From Streptomyces diastatochromogenes (lineage in GTDB: Bacteria > Actinomycetota > Actinomycetes > Streptomycetales > Streptomycetaceae), in contig NZ_MCGQ01000009.1 in assembly GCF_002242805.1 (NCBI RefSeq), positions 1 through 64,000 of the forward strand: a stretch of 64,000 nucleotides of DNA, read 5' to 3'. The notes beneath the pieces were generated by a model. That model had not been told where the DNA came from. It ran no database searches and saw only the letters and a program-made list of their open reading frames with translations. The number at the start of each line of letters is the position of its first letter. Positions within the stretch are counted from its first letter, which is position 1. Positions 10,001 through 17,505 of this stretch are shown here, piece after piece. A program made the position numbers and the translations under genes.

Positions 10001-11049
10001 GCGTCGAGTTTCCAGTTCAGGTACGAGCGGTAGTTGGTGACGCCGTTGTCGAACGTGCCCACCATCAGTCGGTAACTGCTGATCTGAGGCGTGGTGTTGT
10101 CCGTGTAGACGTACGTGTCACCACTGCGGCTGAGCGAGGAGATGTCCGGGTCGATCGTGACCGGGTACACGGTACGCGGGCTGGTCAGGAACTTCGTCGA
10201 GGGGCGCAGCCGCATCCAGGTGCTGCCGTCCGGGCCCTTGGTCAGGGTGGTGGCGACCTTGTGCTCGGCATCCGGGGCGGCCTCGGCCCCGTGCGCGGAG
10301 TCCCACATCGTGAACTGGTGGGCCGACGCGACGGTGGCGCCGGACGGCCCGCGGCGCAGGGCGATCGCGCCGTTCGTGGTCTGCCGGGCGCTGAGCTTGC
10401 CGCCGAGGACGAGCGGAAGCGTGAGCGAGAAGGACCTGGACGGCCGGGCGGTGAGCACGACATGGGCCGTGAAGCCGCTCGCGGTGGTCGACACGACCAG
10501 GTTCTCGGTGGCGGACACCCGGTAGGTCGCCACGCCGCCGTGGACCTTGGGCTTCGGCAGGTTCGTGGGCCAGCCGACGCCGACCTTCGAGCCGTCGCTC
10601 TTGGTCAGGGTCGCGGCGGTGCGCGAACCGCCGTCGGACACCACCACGGGTACGGGTGAGTTCCTGGGGACCCAGCCGCGGTCGCCGGCCCGCTTGAGGG
10701 TCAGGTTCACCGGGGCGAAGGTGCCGTTCGGGCCCGCGATGCGCTGCTCGCCCTCCGATATCCGTGTGGTGAGCGTGCCGTCGGGGTTGGCGTAGGTGGT
10801 CGAGAACTCGTCGTCCAGTCCCGTGATGTGGACCGGTTCGCCGGTGTCCGCGGCCTCGGACAGGGCCGAGGCCGCGTCCCCCGCCGTCCCGTCGGTAGGT
10901 GTACCGCTCTGCGACAGGTCCGGTACGGCGGCTGCCGCGGCACCGGCGAGTCCGGTGGCGAGCGTGAGGTTGAGCGTGAGCGCCGCGGCGGCCAGGACCG
11001 CCGTGCGCCTCACGGTTCTGAGGGATGGCAAAGAAGATTCCTTGAGCAA
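7051..11049 (-). CDS. Large secreted protein: DNRLRE repeats, Fn3 domains, C-terminal amidase-like domain
   Basis: 1332 residues with a clear signal peptide (hydrophobic stretch about 15-40, ending in alanines). An N-terminal region of about 290 residues is followed by a DNRLRE/CBM96-like module around 300-480 (YVYTDNTTPQ, then YRSYLNWKLD, then IDITKIIKGWVDG). Next come Fn3-like domains, a second DNRLRE module around 730-870 (WRSYILPDLS, DVTSAVQLWLDG) and another Fn3 (PGAPDAPTTVTATPTAAGLL). The C-terminal 180 residues look like the Amidase_6 family: DCTNFASKSL with the candidate nucleophile Cys, then DHAAVIYG with the candidate His. It is probably wall-associated. The gene lies between the thioredoxin and helicase genes together with its 156-residue partner, so the pair looks like an insertion in core genes. 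Confidence 0.85.
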   Translation of the reverse strand: MLKESSLPSLRTVRRTAVLAAAALTLNLTLATGLAGAAAAAVPDLSQSGTPTDGTAGDAASALSEAADTGEPVHITGLDDEFSTTYANPDGTLTTRISEGEQRIAGPNGTFAPVNLTLKRAGDRGWVPRNSPVPVVVSDGGSRTAATLTKSDGSKVGVGWPTNLPKPKVHGGVATYRVSATENLVVSTTASGFTAHVVLTARPSRSFSLTLPLVLGGKLSARQTTNGAIALRRGPSGATVASAHQFTMWDSAHGAEAAPDAEHKVATTLTKGPDGSTWMRLRPSTKFLTSPRTVYPVTIDPDISSLSRSGDTYVYTDNTTPQISSYRLMVGTFDNGVTNYRSYLNWKLDAIQGKHVVSANLKLYQYDANTCTAQPMSVHPLDANSSPSTVWANRPAADYSGTWWISDSFNHGDETDGCANATESIDITKIIKGWVDGTHAQHGIQLNNAAADLTYGKRFCSMNPDSSHTSCNTATREPTLAVTYNTLPAKPSGLQATPGSTSGSASYVTSTTPTLAALVKDADSNSLTTQFSLATSGGTVLTTGSGASVASGAKATWTVPAGVLADHTTYKFQVRGYDGTDYSAWSSWLNFTVDTSKAPKPPADLPTALQSGASQTLTPILSGVVSAPSGNTVQAEFLLYDNTGAALGGSPLATIGADNGERAAVQVPAGLLSDGATYTWKMRACSNSRCSGYTGTQSFTVHLPAAPTTPTTTTTVIGSSALTQATVDTGATDCAGAACTGSAASTLKVGASGTAHWRSYILPDLSAIPSGAQITSATLSMGTAGCMGTCEAHDIEVHPLNADWTAAGTGPDLVAAADGNALDLSTADPASLDVTSAVQLWLDGSNPDQGLALQAADEGSGTTTGATYPASGTKLTVTYIAPGAPDAPTTVTATPTAAGLLVHWNAPENTGYSGDISSYTVTAYVAGTTQQAAQTSVDAATGGTTAVLTGLTNGVNYTVTVTATTTHGTSAPATSSSVKPAATHAASTTAYKSILQQYLDARSGLLTGTYASADAAVAASADGAAFSAQLHTDEDDLLAEKARLSGDGVGYSGITTSLADTTAGPLTSTSDLVYTHHTGATTMTDGTTQNGEDAHEVYTFDTSGPSPVLTQRLDATDFLSSLSASGTAAAQVPLDGDDTDVTAPGMEAFYTDGDALPVGTAPAGTAKRASFSRGGTVSWAAAHYADADELRTDCTNFASKSLNRGGGAHMEYGSVIDIRRSPYEWWRKSKSDMTYSWSAANNFANFMGNEDSVTWVRNLSSVSAGDIMLLEYAGDGDSNLDHAAVIYGTGSTTSSIKVYQHSSHYRNTNLAAIIKRRPGVTVYIAHITPHWY

Positions 11050-11159
11050 GTGGAGAAGATCAAGGGATGTTCACAGCACTCCCACTTCTCATTCAAGGGA
11101 TCTTGGCTGAAAATACACTGTCTTTACCTGGCCGCCTCGTCCTGGGCGCGGGCGGCTCG

Positions 11160-11492
11160 CTACAGCACGTCGGCCAGCTCCTCCAGCAGCCGTCGCTTGG
11201 GCCTGGCCCCCACCATGGACCGGACCGGCTCCCCGCCCCGGAACACCATGAGGGTCGGCGTCGACAGCACGCCGTAGGCGACCGTCGTCGTGGGGTTGCG
11301 GTCCACGTCCAGCTGGACGATTTTCAGCCGGTCGCCCTCCTCGAAGGCGATGTCCTTCAGCACCGGCGCCAGCTGCCGGCACGGACCGCACCAGTCGGCG
11401 GTGAACTGCACCAGCACGGGAAGGTCCGCGCCGATCACCTCCGCCTCGAAGTCCGTGTCCGTCACCTCGGCCAGTCCGCTCACCAAGCTCAT
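11160..11492 (-). CDS. trxA: Thioredoxin
   Basis: A 110-residue classical thioredoxin with the active-site WCGPC in the segment FTADWCGPCRQLAPVL and the cis-proline loop STPTLMVF. It reduces protein disulfides in the cytoplasm. The start ATG 11492 overlaps the stop of the upstream MerR gene (ATGA), so the regulator and thioredoxin are co-translated. A longer in-frame extension to 11717 is the antisense-like shadow of merR and was not used. Confidence 0.93.
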   Translation of the reverse strand: MSLVSGLAEVTDTDFEAEVIGADLPVLVQFTADWCGPCRQLAPVLKDIAFEEGDRLKIVQLDVDRNPTTTVAYGVLSTPTLMVFRGGEPVRSMVGARPKRRLLEELADVL

Positions 11493-11917
11493 CGCGTCAG
11501 CTCTCCCAGCTCGCACACGGGTTCCGGACCCCCCGGAACCTGCGACTCGGCGGCCAGCTCGTCCCGGGCCCGCTCGGCCCGCTCCAGCTGCCCCGCGACC
11601 GTCTCCCGCACGGCCTGGAGCTGCCCGATGAGCGCGTCCAGCTCGTCCAGCTTGCGCCGGTAGACGACGAGGGACGCCGGGCAGGAGTCGCCCTCCGGGT
11701 GCCCGGCTCGCAGACACTCCACGAACGGCCGCGTCTCCTCCAGGTCGAACCCGAAGTCCTGCAGCGTCCGGATCTGCCGGAGCAGCCGGACGTCGGCCTC
11801 GTCGTAGGCGCGGTGTCCCTTGTCGTCGCGCCGGGCGGGCAGCAGCCCCCGTGCCTCGTAGTAGCGCAGGGTGCGGGTGGTGGTTCCGGCCCGTGCGGCC
11901 AGCTCGCCGATTCGCAT
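11489..11917 (-). CDS. MerR-family regulator of the thioredoxin gene
   Basis: 142 residues. The N-terminal MerR winged helix is clear (MRIGELAARAGTTTRTLRYY, then GLLPARRDDKGHRAYDEADV), followed by the dimerisation helix. It carries Cys in ECLRAGH, in GDSCPAS and in PVCELGEL, so a thiol- or metal-sensing role is plausible. The CueR/SoxR spacing is not obvious. Start ATG 11917: a longer frame to 11950 would run into the promoter dyad. It overlaps trxA by ATGA. The 19-bp-spacer promoter just upstream holds a perfect dyad, which suggests autoregulation of the merR-trxA unit. Confidence 0.9.
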   Translation of the reverse strand: MRIGELAARAGTTTRTLRYYEARGLLPARRDDKGHRAYDEADVRLLRQIRTLQDFGFDLEETRPFVECLRAGHPEGDSCPASLVVYRRKLDELDALIGQLQAVRETVAGQLERAERARDELAAESQVPGGPEPVCELGELTR

Positions 11918-11924
11918 GAGTACG

Positions 11925-11955
11925 ACCGTAGGTGTTGACGTCGGCGTCAAGGCAA
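11925..11955 (-). promoter_or_regulatory. MerR-type promoter with dyad in a 19-bp spacer
   Basis: On the minus strand: -35 TTGCCT (11955-11950), 19-bp spacer, -10 TACGGT (11930-11925), then seven bases to the merR ATG, so the transcript would be leaderless. The perfect dyad TTGACGCCGACGTCAA (11935-11950) lies between the two hexamers, which is the classical geometry of MerR-activated promoters. It overlaps the 3' end of the upstream AsnC-family gene. Confidence 0.6.
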
Positions 11956-12468
11956 GACGGGAGGCAGAAGCGGCTTCCGGCGCACCGGTGAGGACAGCAC
12001 GATCGAGGTCGTCGTACGGCCGAGCGCCGAGGTCTGCTCCAGGACGTCCTCCAGGTGCACGGTGTCGGCGACGGCGACCTTGAGGATCCAGCAGTCCTCG
12101 CCGACCACGTGGTGCACCTCGGTGATCTCCGGGCGGTCGAGCAGCTCCAGGGTCCTCGGGTGCTTGAGGGTGTAGCCGCCGTGCGGGTTGACCCGGATGA
12201 AGGCCTGGATGCCGTAGCCGAGACGCGCGGGCGCGACCTGGGCGCCGTACCCCTCGACCACGCCCGCCGCCTCCAGCCGGCGCACCCGCTCGGTGACCGC
12301 GGCCGGGCTGAGCCGCACCCGGCGCCCCAGCTCGCTCAGCTTGATCCGGCCGTCGGTCTGGAGCAGTTCGAGGATCTGCCGGTCCAGCGCGTCGAAGGCC
12401 GCCGACGTTTCGCCGGTGGCGGCGCGCAGTTGCCGTGGTTCTTTCGGTGCGGTGGCCGGAACTCCCAT
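11947..12468 (-). CDS. AsnC/Lrp-family transcriptional regulator
   Basis: 173 residues. An N-terminal winged helix (LDRQILELLQTDGRIKLSEL, then LSPAAVTERVRRLEAAGVV) is followed by a RAM/effector-binding domain (GYGIQAFIRVNP to VHHVVGEDCWILKVAV). Such proteins respond to amino acids and bind as octamers. ATG 12468 is preceded by AAGGGGAAG. It is divergent from the epimerase-like gene at 12515 with only 46 bp between starts, so it may control that gene and itself. Its ligand cannot be read from the sequence. Confidence 0.9.
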   Translation of the reverse strand: MGVPATAPKEPRQLRAATGETSAAFDALDRQILELLQTDGRIKLSELGRRVRLSPAAVTERVRRLEAAGVVEGYGAQVAPARLGYGIQAFIRVNPHGGYTLKHPRTLELLDRPEITEVHHVVGEDCWILKVAVADTVHLEDVLEQTSALGRTTTSIVLSSPVRRKPLLPPVLP

Positions 12469-12514
12469 GTCTTCCCCTTCAGACTTCGCTGTTACGCCCG
12501 GAGAATTATGGTCC

Positions 12515-13429
12515 ATGAGACAGGGACGAGACATACTGGTCATCGGCGGAAACCGCTATTTCGGCAAGCGGCTGATCGCACGTCTGCTGGCCGCCGGAGA
12601 CCGGGTCACGGTTCTCAATCGCGGCTCCTCCGCCCCGCCTTCCGGCGCGATTCACCTGGTCGCGGACCGCAATGACGAGAAGTCACTGATCGAGGCGCTC
12701 GGCTCCCGCACCTTCGACGTGGTCGTCGACCAGGTCTGCTACACCCCGCGCCAGGCGGCCGTCGCCCGCCGGGTCCTCACCGGCCGCACGGCCCGCTATG
12801 TGATGACGTCGACGGTCGAGGTGTACGAGTACGAGGACTCGGCCGACCCGGTGCGCGAGACGGCCGTCGATCCGCTCACCGTCCCGGTCGACCTGGAACT
12901 CCCCTGGAACGACGAGGAGTTCCTCGAATCCCACTACGGCGAGGGCAAGCGGCAGGCGGAGGCGGTGTTCGCGGCGGCCGGCCCGGAGTTCCCGTACACG
13001 TCCGTCCGGGTGGCCCATGTCCTGGGCGGCGACGACGACTTCACGGGCCGCCTCCAGCACTACGCCGACCGCGTCCGCACCGGCGCCCCGATCGCCGTAC
13101 CCGCCGTGAACCACCCCGCGACGTACATCCACGTCGAGGAGATCGCCGACTTCCTGGCCTGGGCGACGGCCCAGGACTTCACCGGACCCGTCAACGCCGC
13201 CTCCCACGGGACGCTGACGACCGGGGAGCTGTGCGGGGCGGTGGCCGCGCACCTGCCCAGCGGCGAGGCGGTGTTCCAGGCCGTGGAGGTCGGCGAGGTC
13301 TCCCCCTTCTCCTTCTACCGCTCCTACGGCATGGACAACTCCCGGGCCACGAAGCTCGGTTTCGCCTTCGGTGACGTACGGCAGTGGCTGCCGAAGGCCG
13401 TCGCCGAGACCCTCGGACAGGACGTGTGA
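12515..13429 (+). CDS. NAD-dependent epimerase/dehydratase-like reductase
   Basis: A 304-residue Rossmann-fold protein of the extended short-chain dehydrogenase type. The N-terminal dinucleotide loop is ILVIGGNRYFGKRL, followed by a conserved acidic/polar strand end, a sugar-epimerase-like middle (VMTSTVEVYEYEDS) and a substrate-binding C-terminal half. The usual YxxxK is not clear (SHYGEGKRQAE is the likely equivalent, Y-x3-K), which fits the catalytic pair. Substrate unknown. Divergent from the AsnC regulator and one base from the aldo/keto reductase start (TGAC ATG), so the two oxidoreductases are probably one transcript. Confidence 0.85.
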   Translation: MRQGRDILVIGGNRYFGKRLIARLLAAGDRVTVLNRGSSAPPSGAIHLVADRNDEKSLIEALGSRTFDVVVDQVCYTPRQAAVARRVLTGRTARYVMTSTVEVYEYEDSADPVRETAVDPLTVPVDLELPWNDEEFLESHYGEGKRQAEAVFAAAGPEFPYTSVRVAHVLGGDDDFTGRLQHYADRVRTGAPIAVPAVNHPATYIHVEEIADFLAWATAQDFTGPVNAASHGTLTTGELCGAVAAHLPSGEAVFQAVEVGEVSPFSFYRSYGMDNSRATKLGFAFGDVRQWLPKAVAETLGQDV

Positions 13430-13430
13430 C

Positions 13431-14327
13431 ATGAGATACCGCACCCTCGGCGACGTGCGGGTGAGCGCGATCGGGCTCGGCGCGATGCCGCTGTCCGTCG
13501 AGGGCCGCCCCGACGAGACGCGCGCCCTGGCCACCGTGCACGCCGCGCTCGACGCGGGCGTGACCCTGCTGGACACGGCCGACTCCTACCATCTGCCGGG
13601 CCAGGACCCCGGCCACAACGAACTCCTCCTCGCCCGCGCGCTCGCGACCTACGGCGGCGACACGGACGACGTGCTGGTGGCGACGAAGGGCGGCCGGGGC
13701 CGACCGGCCGGCGGCGACTGGACGGTGACGGGCACGCCCACGCACCTGAAGGCGGCGGCCGAGGCCTCCCTGAAGCGCCTCGGCATCGAGGCGATCGGCC
13801 TCTACCAGCTGCACAAGCCCGACCCGGCCGTCCCCTTCGAGGAGTCCGTCGGCGCGCTGCGCGACCTGCTGGACGAGGGCAAGATCCGCCTGGCCGGCCT
13901 CTCCAACGTGACCACCGACCAGATCCGCGGCGCCCGCGCGATCCTCGGTGACCGACTGGTGTCCGTCCAGAACCGCTGCTCCCCCGAGGTCCAGGACAGC
14001 GAGCCCGAGCTGCGGCTCTGCGCGGAACTGGGTCTGGCCTTCCTGCCCTGGAGCCCGCTGGGCGGAATCTCCCGCAGCTCGCTGGACGGGCCGTCACGGC
14101 TGGAGGACTCTGCGGACCGGTTCGCCGTATTCCACCAGGTGGCCCGTGAGCACGGGGTGAGCCCCCAACAGGTCTGCCTCGCCTGGCTGTTGTCCCTCTC
14201 CCCGACCGTGGTCCCGATCCCGGGCGCGAGCCGTCCGGAGACTGTACGGGACTCGGCCGGGGCAGCGAACCTGGTGCTGGGCGAGGAGGAGCTGACCCGT
14301 CTGACGCGGGCCACGCGGACGCCGTGA
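13431..14327 (+). CDS. Aldo/keto reductase
   Basis: A 298-residue (alpha/beta)8 NADPH-dependent oxidoreductase. The catalytic tetrad can be seen: Asp and Tyr in LLDTADSYH, Lys in VLVATKGG and His in LYQLHKPD. The C-terminal cofactor segment is VVPIPGASRPETV. The start ATG 13431 follows the previous stop by one base; the upstream extension to 13371 lies inside the epimerase gene and is not used. Likely co-expressed with the upstream reductase; physiological substrate unknown. Confidence 0.9.
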   Translation: MRYRTLGDVRVSAIGLGAMPLSVEGRPDETRALATVHAALDAGVTLLDTADSYHLPGQDPGHNELLLARALATYGGDTDDVLVATKGGRGRPAGGDWTVTGTPTHLKAAAEASLKRLGIEAIGLYQLHKPDPAVPFEESVGALRDLLDEGKIRLAGLSNVTTDQIRGARAILGDRLVSVQNRCSPEVQDSEPELRLCAELGLAFLPWSPLGGISRSSLDGPSRLEDSADRFAVFHQVAREHGVSPQQVCLAWLLSLSPTVVPIPGASRPETVRDSAGAANLVLGEEELTRLTRATRTP

Positions 14328-14406
14328 ATCCCCCTTGCCCGATCAGTGGCACCGACCGAAGACCCGCACCGACGCCCCATGAAGCCAGTGAATCCAGGAG
14401 TTTCGC

Positions 14407-14826
14407 ATGGACGCCCTGCACCTCACCGACGCCAGCCGCATCCTCGCCGGCGTCGTCCTGCTCACCGTGCCGACCATCGAGATCGGCGGTTGGTTCATGA
14501 CCCGCATCGTGCGCGGCCTGGTGCCGATGACGCCGTTCCAGAAGGCGTTCGCCCGCGCCGGCCACGCGCACGCCGGTGTGCTCGTCATCCTCAGCCTGGT
14601 GTGTCTGCTGTACGCCGACGCGGCCGGGCTGACCGGGGCGGTCGGCTGGATCGCGCGCCTCGGGGTCCCGGCCTCGGCGATCCTGCTGCCCGGCGGCTTC
14701 TTCGCGTCCTCAGCGGGCCGCGGCGACGTCGACCGCCCGAACGGGATGTTCGCGCTGGTGTGGGCCGGGGCCGCCGCGCTCGCCATAGGCGTGGTCAGCG
14801 TGGGGATCGGGCTCCTGACGGCCTGA
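14407..14826 (+). CDS. Small integral membrane protein, unknown function
   Basis: 139 residues with four probable membrane helices (around 12-32, 54-72, 80-97 and 113-136). Preceded by AGGAG at proper spacing. It lies 79 bp after the aldo/keto reductase on the same strand and converges with the DUF2127 gene, with only 14 bp between the stops. I do not recognise a named family. The sequence GGWFMTRIVRG then TPFQKAFARAGHAHAG contains a conserved-looking AGHAHAG helix start that might bind a ligand or metal, but no function is claimed. Confidence 0.8.
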   Translation: MDALHLTDASRILAGVVLLTVPTIEIGGWFMTRIVRGLVPMTPFQKAFARAGHAHAGVLVILSLVCLLYADAAGLTGAVGWIARLGVPASAILLPGGFFASSAGRGDVDRPNGMFALVWAGAAALAIGVVSVGIGLLTA

Positions 14827-14840
14827 TCGCCGCACGAAGG

Positions 14841-15605
14841 TCAGGCGGCCACCCCGGCGGACTCCTCCACCTCCATCAGGGACGCGCTGTGCCGCTCCTC
14901 GTCGAACTTCCTGCGCCCGCCGCGCAGCCCGAACAGCCGCTTGGCCAGGGCGATGTAGAGGACCGCGAGGATGTTGAGGACGAGGGTGGCGATCTTCAAC
15001 CAGCTGATGTGCTCAGTGAGTTCGTAGATCTCAAGGGGGAGGAAGGCGGCGGTGGCGACCACGGTCAGGTACTCCGCCCAGCGCTTGGCGTACCAGAGGC
15101 CCCCCGCCTCGATCAGTTCGATCAGCGCGTACGCCAGGAGCAGGGCCGCCACCAGCAGCAGCGTGGAGTGCCGGTAGCCGAAGGCCTTCTGGATGGAGTC
15201 GACGACCGGGGAGTGGTCGAGGTCGTAGTGGAAGTGCCGGAAGACCGGGCGGAAGACGTCCAGGTTCTGGTTGAAGAGGCGGCGCACCGCGTCCTGGCTG
15301 TTGCTGAACTTCCACACCGCGATCGCGACCAGCACGATGAACACCCCGCGCACCGCCCGCTCGATCGCCAGGAAGCGCAGGATGAACAGGTCCCGCAGCA
15401 CCTTCCCGCGCGGCACCAGCGGCGCCTCGTCGGCCGGCCCCGAGCCGTGCGGCTCGCCCAGCGCGAAGTCGCCGCAGCGCAGGCAGCGCCATACCTCGCC
15501 GAGCGCGGTCTGCGCGTGCAGCCGTACCCGCAGCCGTGGATCGTCGGGCGCGTAGGTCACATGCCCCTTGCGCGCGCAGGTCCGCCGGTCCCAGTCGATC
15601 TTCAT
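14841..15605 (-). CDS. DUF2127-family membrane protein with N-terminal cysteine motif
   Basis: 254 residues. The N-terminal cytosolic part has C-A-R-K-G-H and, about 35 residues later, CLRCGDFALG, a possible zinc ribbon. A hydrophobic core with several helices (FILRFLAIERAVRGVFIVLV, LLLVAALLLAYALIELIEAG, LTVVATAAFLPLEIYELTEH, ATLVLNILAVLYIALAKRLF) matches the DUF2127 pattern. ATG 15605 has GGAGG nine bases upstream; TTG 15620 would be too close to it. Function unknown. Same strand as the efflux gene but separated from it by a terminator hairpin. Confidence 0.85.
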   Translation of the reverse strand: MKIDWDRRTCARKGHVTYAPDDPRLRVRLHAQTALGEVWRCLRCGDFALGEPHGSGPADEAPLVPRGKVLRDLFILRFLAIERAVRGVFIVLVAIAVWKFSNSQDAVRRLFNQNLDVFRPVFRHFHYDLDHSPVVDSIQKAFGYRHSTLLLVAALLLAYALIELIEAGGLWYAKRWAEYLTVVATAAFLPLEIYELTEHISWLKIATLVLNILAVLYIALAKRLFGLRGGRRKFDEERHSASLMEVEESAGVAA

Positions 15606-15644
15606 CCCCCGTGCCTCCAAGTTCGTTCGGGAACACGCACGAAC

Positions 15645-15670
15645 GTGCCGTTCCGGTTCCGGAGCGGCAC
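15645..15670 (-). terminator. Terminator after the DHA2 efflux gene
   Basis: Hairpin GTGCCGTTCCG / CGGAGCGGCAC (one G-U pair, four-base loop) between the MFS stop and the DUF2127 start. Confidence 0.6.
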
Positions 15671-15705
15671 GCTAGTGGATGCGCATGAGAAGACGCGGTA
15701 AGGGG

Positions 15706-17388
15706 TCAGCCGGCTGCGCTCTCCGCCAGTTCCTTCTCCTCGGCCTTCTCCTCCTGTACGGCCTGTACGGCGGCCTCGCGGCGCGGCAGCAGGACGGCCA
15801 CCAGGATCGTGCCGATGCCCAGGATCACCGCGCCGACCAGGCTGGTGTGGGCGACGGCGTCGGAGAAGGAGGAGCCGACCGCGTCCGCCATCTGCCGGGC
15901 GCCGGAGGCGAGCTGGGCGGCCTGCTGCTTGAGCTGCGCGGCCTGCTGCGGGTCGCTCGTCCGCGCGGCCTGCGCGGCCAGCTGGTGTGCCTTGTCGCCG
16001 ATGCCCTGCGCGACGGCGTACCCGGCGCCGACCGAGTCCTGCGCGGTCTCCAGAGCGCTCGCCGGGAGCTTGCTGCCCGTGGTGGCGTCGGTGAGGTGGT
16101 CGCCGTACGAGGTGGCGAGCAGCGAGCCGAGGATCGCGATGCCGAGCGAGCCGCCCAGCTCCAGCGAGGTGTCGTTGACCGCGCCGCCGACGCCCAGTTC
16201 GGACTCCGGGAAGGCGCCCATGATCGCGTCGGTGCAGGGCGAGAGGGCGAGGCCGATGGCGAGGCCCAGGATGACGAGGGGCGCCACGAAGTCGCCGTAC
16301 GCCGAGCCCGCGTCGACCTGGGTCAGCAGCGCGAGGGCCGTCGTGCCGCCGACCATGCCCGCGGTGACGGTGAGCTTCATGCCGACCCGCGGGGTGAGCC
16401 AGCCGGTGAGGGCCGAGCCGACGAAGACCGCACCGGCCAGCGGGAGCATGCGGACGCCGGTCTCCAGGGCGTCGTAGCCGAGGACGAACTGCAGGTGCTG
16501 GGTGAGGTAGTAGAAGGCGCCGAAGACGGCCAGGAAGAAGAGGGCCACGGCGAGGTTGGAGCCCGCGAAACGGCGGTCGGTGAAGCGGCGCACGTCCAGG
16601 ATCGGGCGGGGGTGGCGCAACTCCCAGGCGACGAAGGCGACCAGGCCCAGGCCCGCGAGGACGGCGGCGGTGACCGCCTTGACGCCCCAGCCGAAGTGCG
16701 GCCCCTCGATGATCATGTAGATCAGCGAACCGGTCCAGATCACCGACAGCAGTCCGCCGACGTAGTCGATCCGGTCGTGGTGCCCGGCCTTGGACGGCGG
16801 TACGAGGACGAGGGCGCCGATGATCGCCAGCACGGCGATGGGCACGTTGATCAGGAAGGTCGAGGACCAGCCGTGGTCGCGCAGCAGGGCGCCCGCGACC
16901 ACCGGTCCGGCGGCGATGGCGAGGCCGGCGGTGGCGGTCCACAGCGTGATGGCCTTGGCGCGCTCGGCGCGCGGGAAGGTCGCGGCGAGGAGAGACAGGG
17001 TGGCGGGCATGATCAGCGCGGCGCCGACACCCATCACGGCACGGGCAGCGATGACCGCCGTGGAGCTGCCGGCCAGGTAGCCGCCGACCGCTCCGCCGGC
17101 GAAGACGACGAGGCCGAGGACGAGGGCGCCGCGGCGGCTGTACTTGTCGCCGATCGCGCCGAGCAGCAGCATCAGCGCCGCGTACGGGACGGTGTAGCCG
17201 TCGATGACCCACTGCAGGTCGGCGCTGGACAGACCGAGGTCCCGGGTCATGTCGGGCGCCGCGACCGTGAGGGCGGTGTTGGCCATCACGATGATCAGCA
17301 GGCTCAGGCAGAGCACGAGGAGCGCCCACCAGCGCCGGGCGTAGGGCCGGTCCGTCCTGTCGACCGGTTCGTTCATGACGAGTCGCAT
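15706..17388 (-). CDS. DHA2-family MFS drug/proton antiporter
   Basis: About 560 residues with 14 predicted membrane helices. MFS signatures are clear: motif A-like GAIGDKYSRRGALVLG, motif B-like AARAVMGVGAALIMPATLSLL, and motif C-like GLAIAAGPVVAGALL. The long loop near residues 470-520 is Ala/Gln-rich. It most resembles EmrB/QacA-type exporters of amphipathic drugs. ATG 17388 is preceded by GAGGAAGG; ATG 17376 is an alternative. It is divergent from a TetR gene, and three identical-type palindromes lie between them, so it is almost certainly the TetR target. Confidence 0.92.
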   Translation of the reverse strand: MRLVMNEPVDRTDRPYARRWWALLVLCLSLLIIVMANTALTVAAPDMTRDLGLSSADLQWVIDGYTVPYAALMLLLGAIGDKYSRRGALVLGLVVFAGGAVGGYLAGSSTAVIAARAVMGVGAALIMPATLSLLAATFPRAERAKAITLWTATAGLAIAAGPVVAGALLRDHGWSSTFLINVPIAVLAIIGALVLVPPSKAGHHDRIDYVGGLLSVIWTGSLIYMIIEGPHFGWGVKAVTAAVLAGLGLVAFVAWELRHPRPILDVRRFTDRRFAGSNLAVALFFLAVFGAFYYLTQHLQFVLGYDALETGVRMLPLAGAVFVGSALTGWLTPRVGMKLTVTAGMVGGTTALALLTQVDAGSAYGDFVAPLVILGLAIGLALSPCTDAIMGAFPESELGVGGAVNDTSLELGGSLGIAILGSLLATSYGDHLTDATTGSKLPASALETAQDSVGAGYAVAQGIGDKAHQLAAQAARTSDPQQAAQLKQQAAQLASGARQMADAVGSSFSDAVAHTSLVGAVILGIGTILVAVLLPRREAAVQAVQEEKAEEKELAESAAG

Positions 17389-17422
17389 GGCAGGGATCGC
17401 CTTCCTCACAGCGCGACGAGGC

Positions 17423-17485
17423 TTGCACAGCACCGTGCAATTGCACAGCCATGTGCAATGTACGTCGTTGCACAGCACTGTGCAA
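17423..17485. promoter_or_regulatory. Three 18-bp TetR operators in the efflux/TetR divergent promoter
   Basis: Three palindromes share the consensus TTGCACAGCMNBGTGCAA: 17423-17440 (TTGCACAGCACCGTGCAA), 17441-17458 (TTGCACAGCCATGTGCAA) and 17468-17485 (TTGCACAGCACTGTGCAA). The first two abut; the third is separated by nine bases. They cover the whole divergent promoter between 17388 and 17506. Confidence 0.85.
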
Positions 17486-17505
17486 GTCGAGGAGGGGTGT
17501 GCAGA

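Noticed and set aside
7765..10659. 964-codon plus-strand ORF inside the secreted amidase-like gene
   Set aside because: Gly/Val/Arg-rich antisense shadow with no domain or ribosome-binding site.
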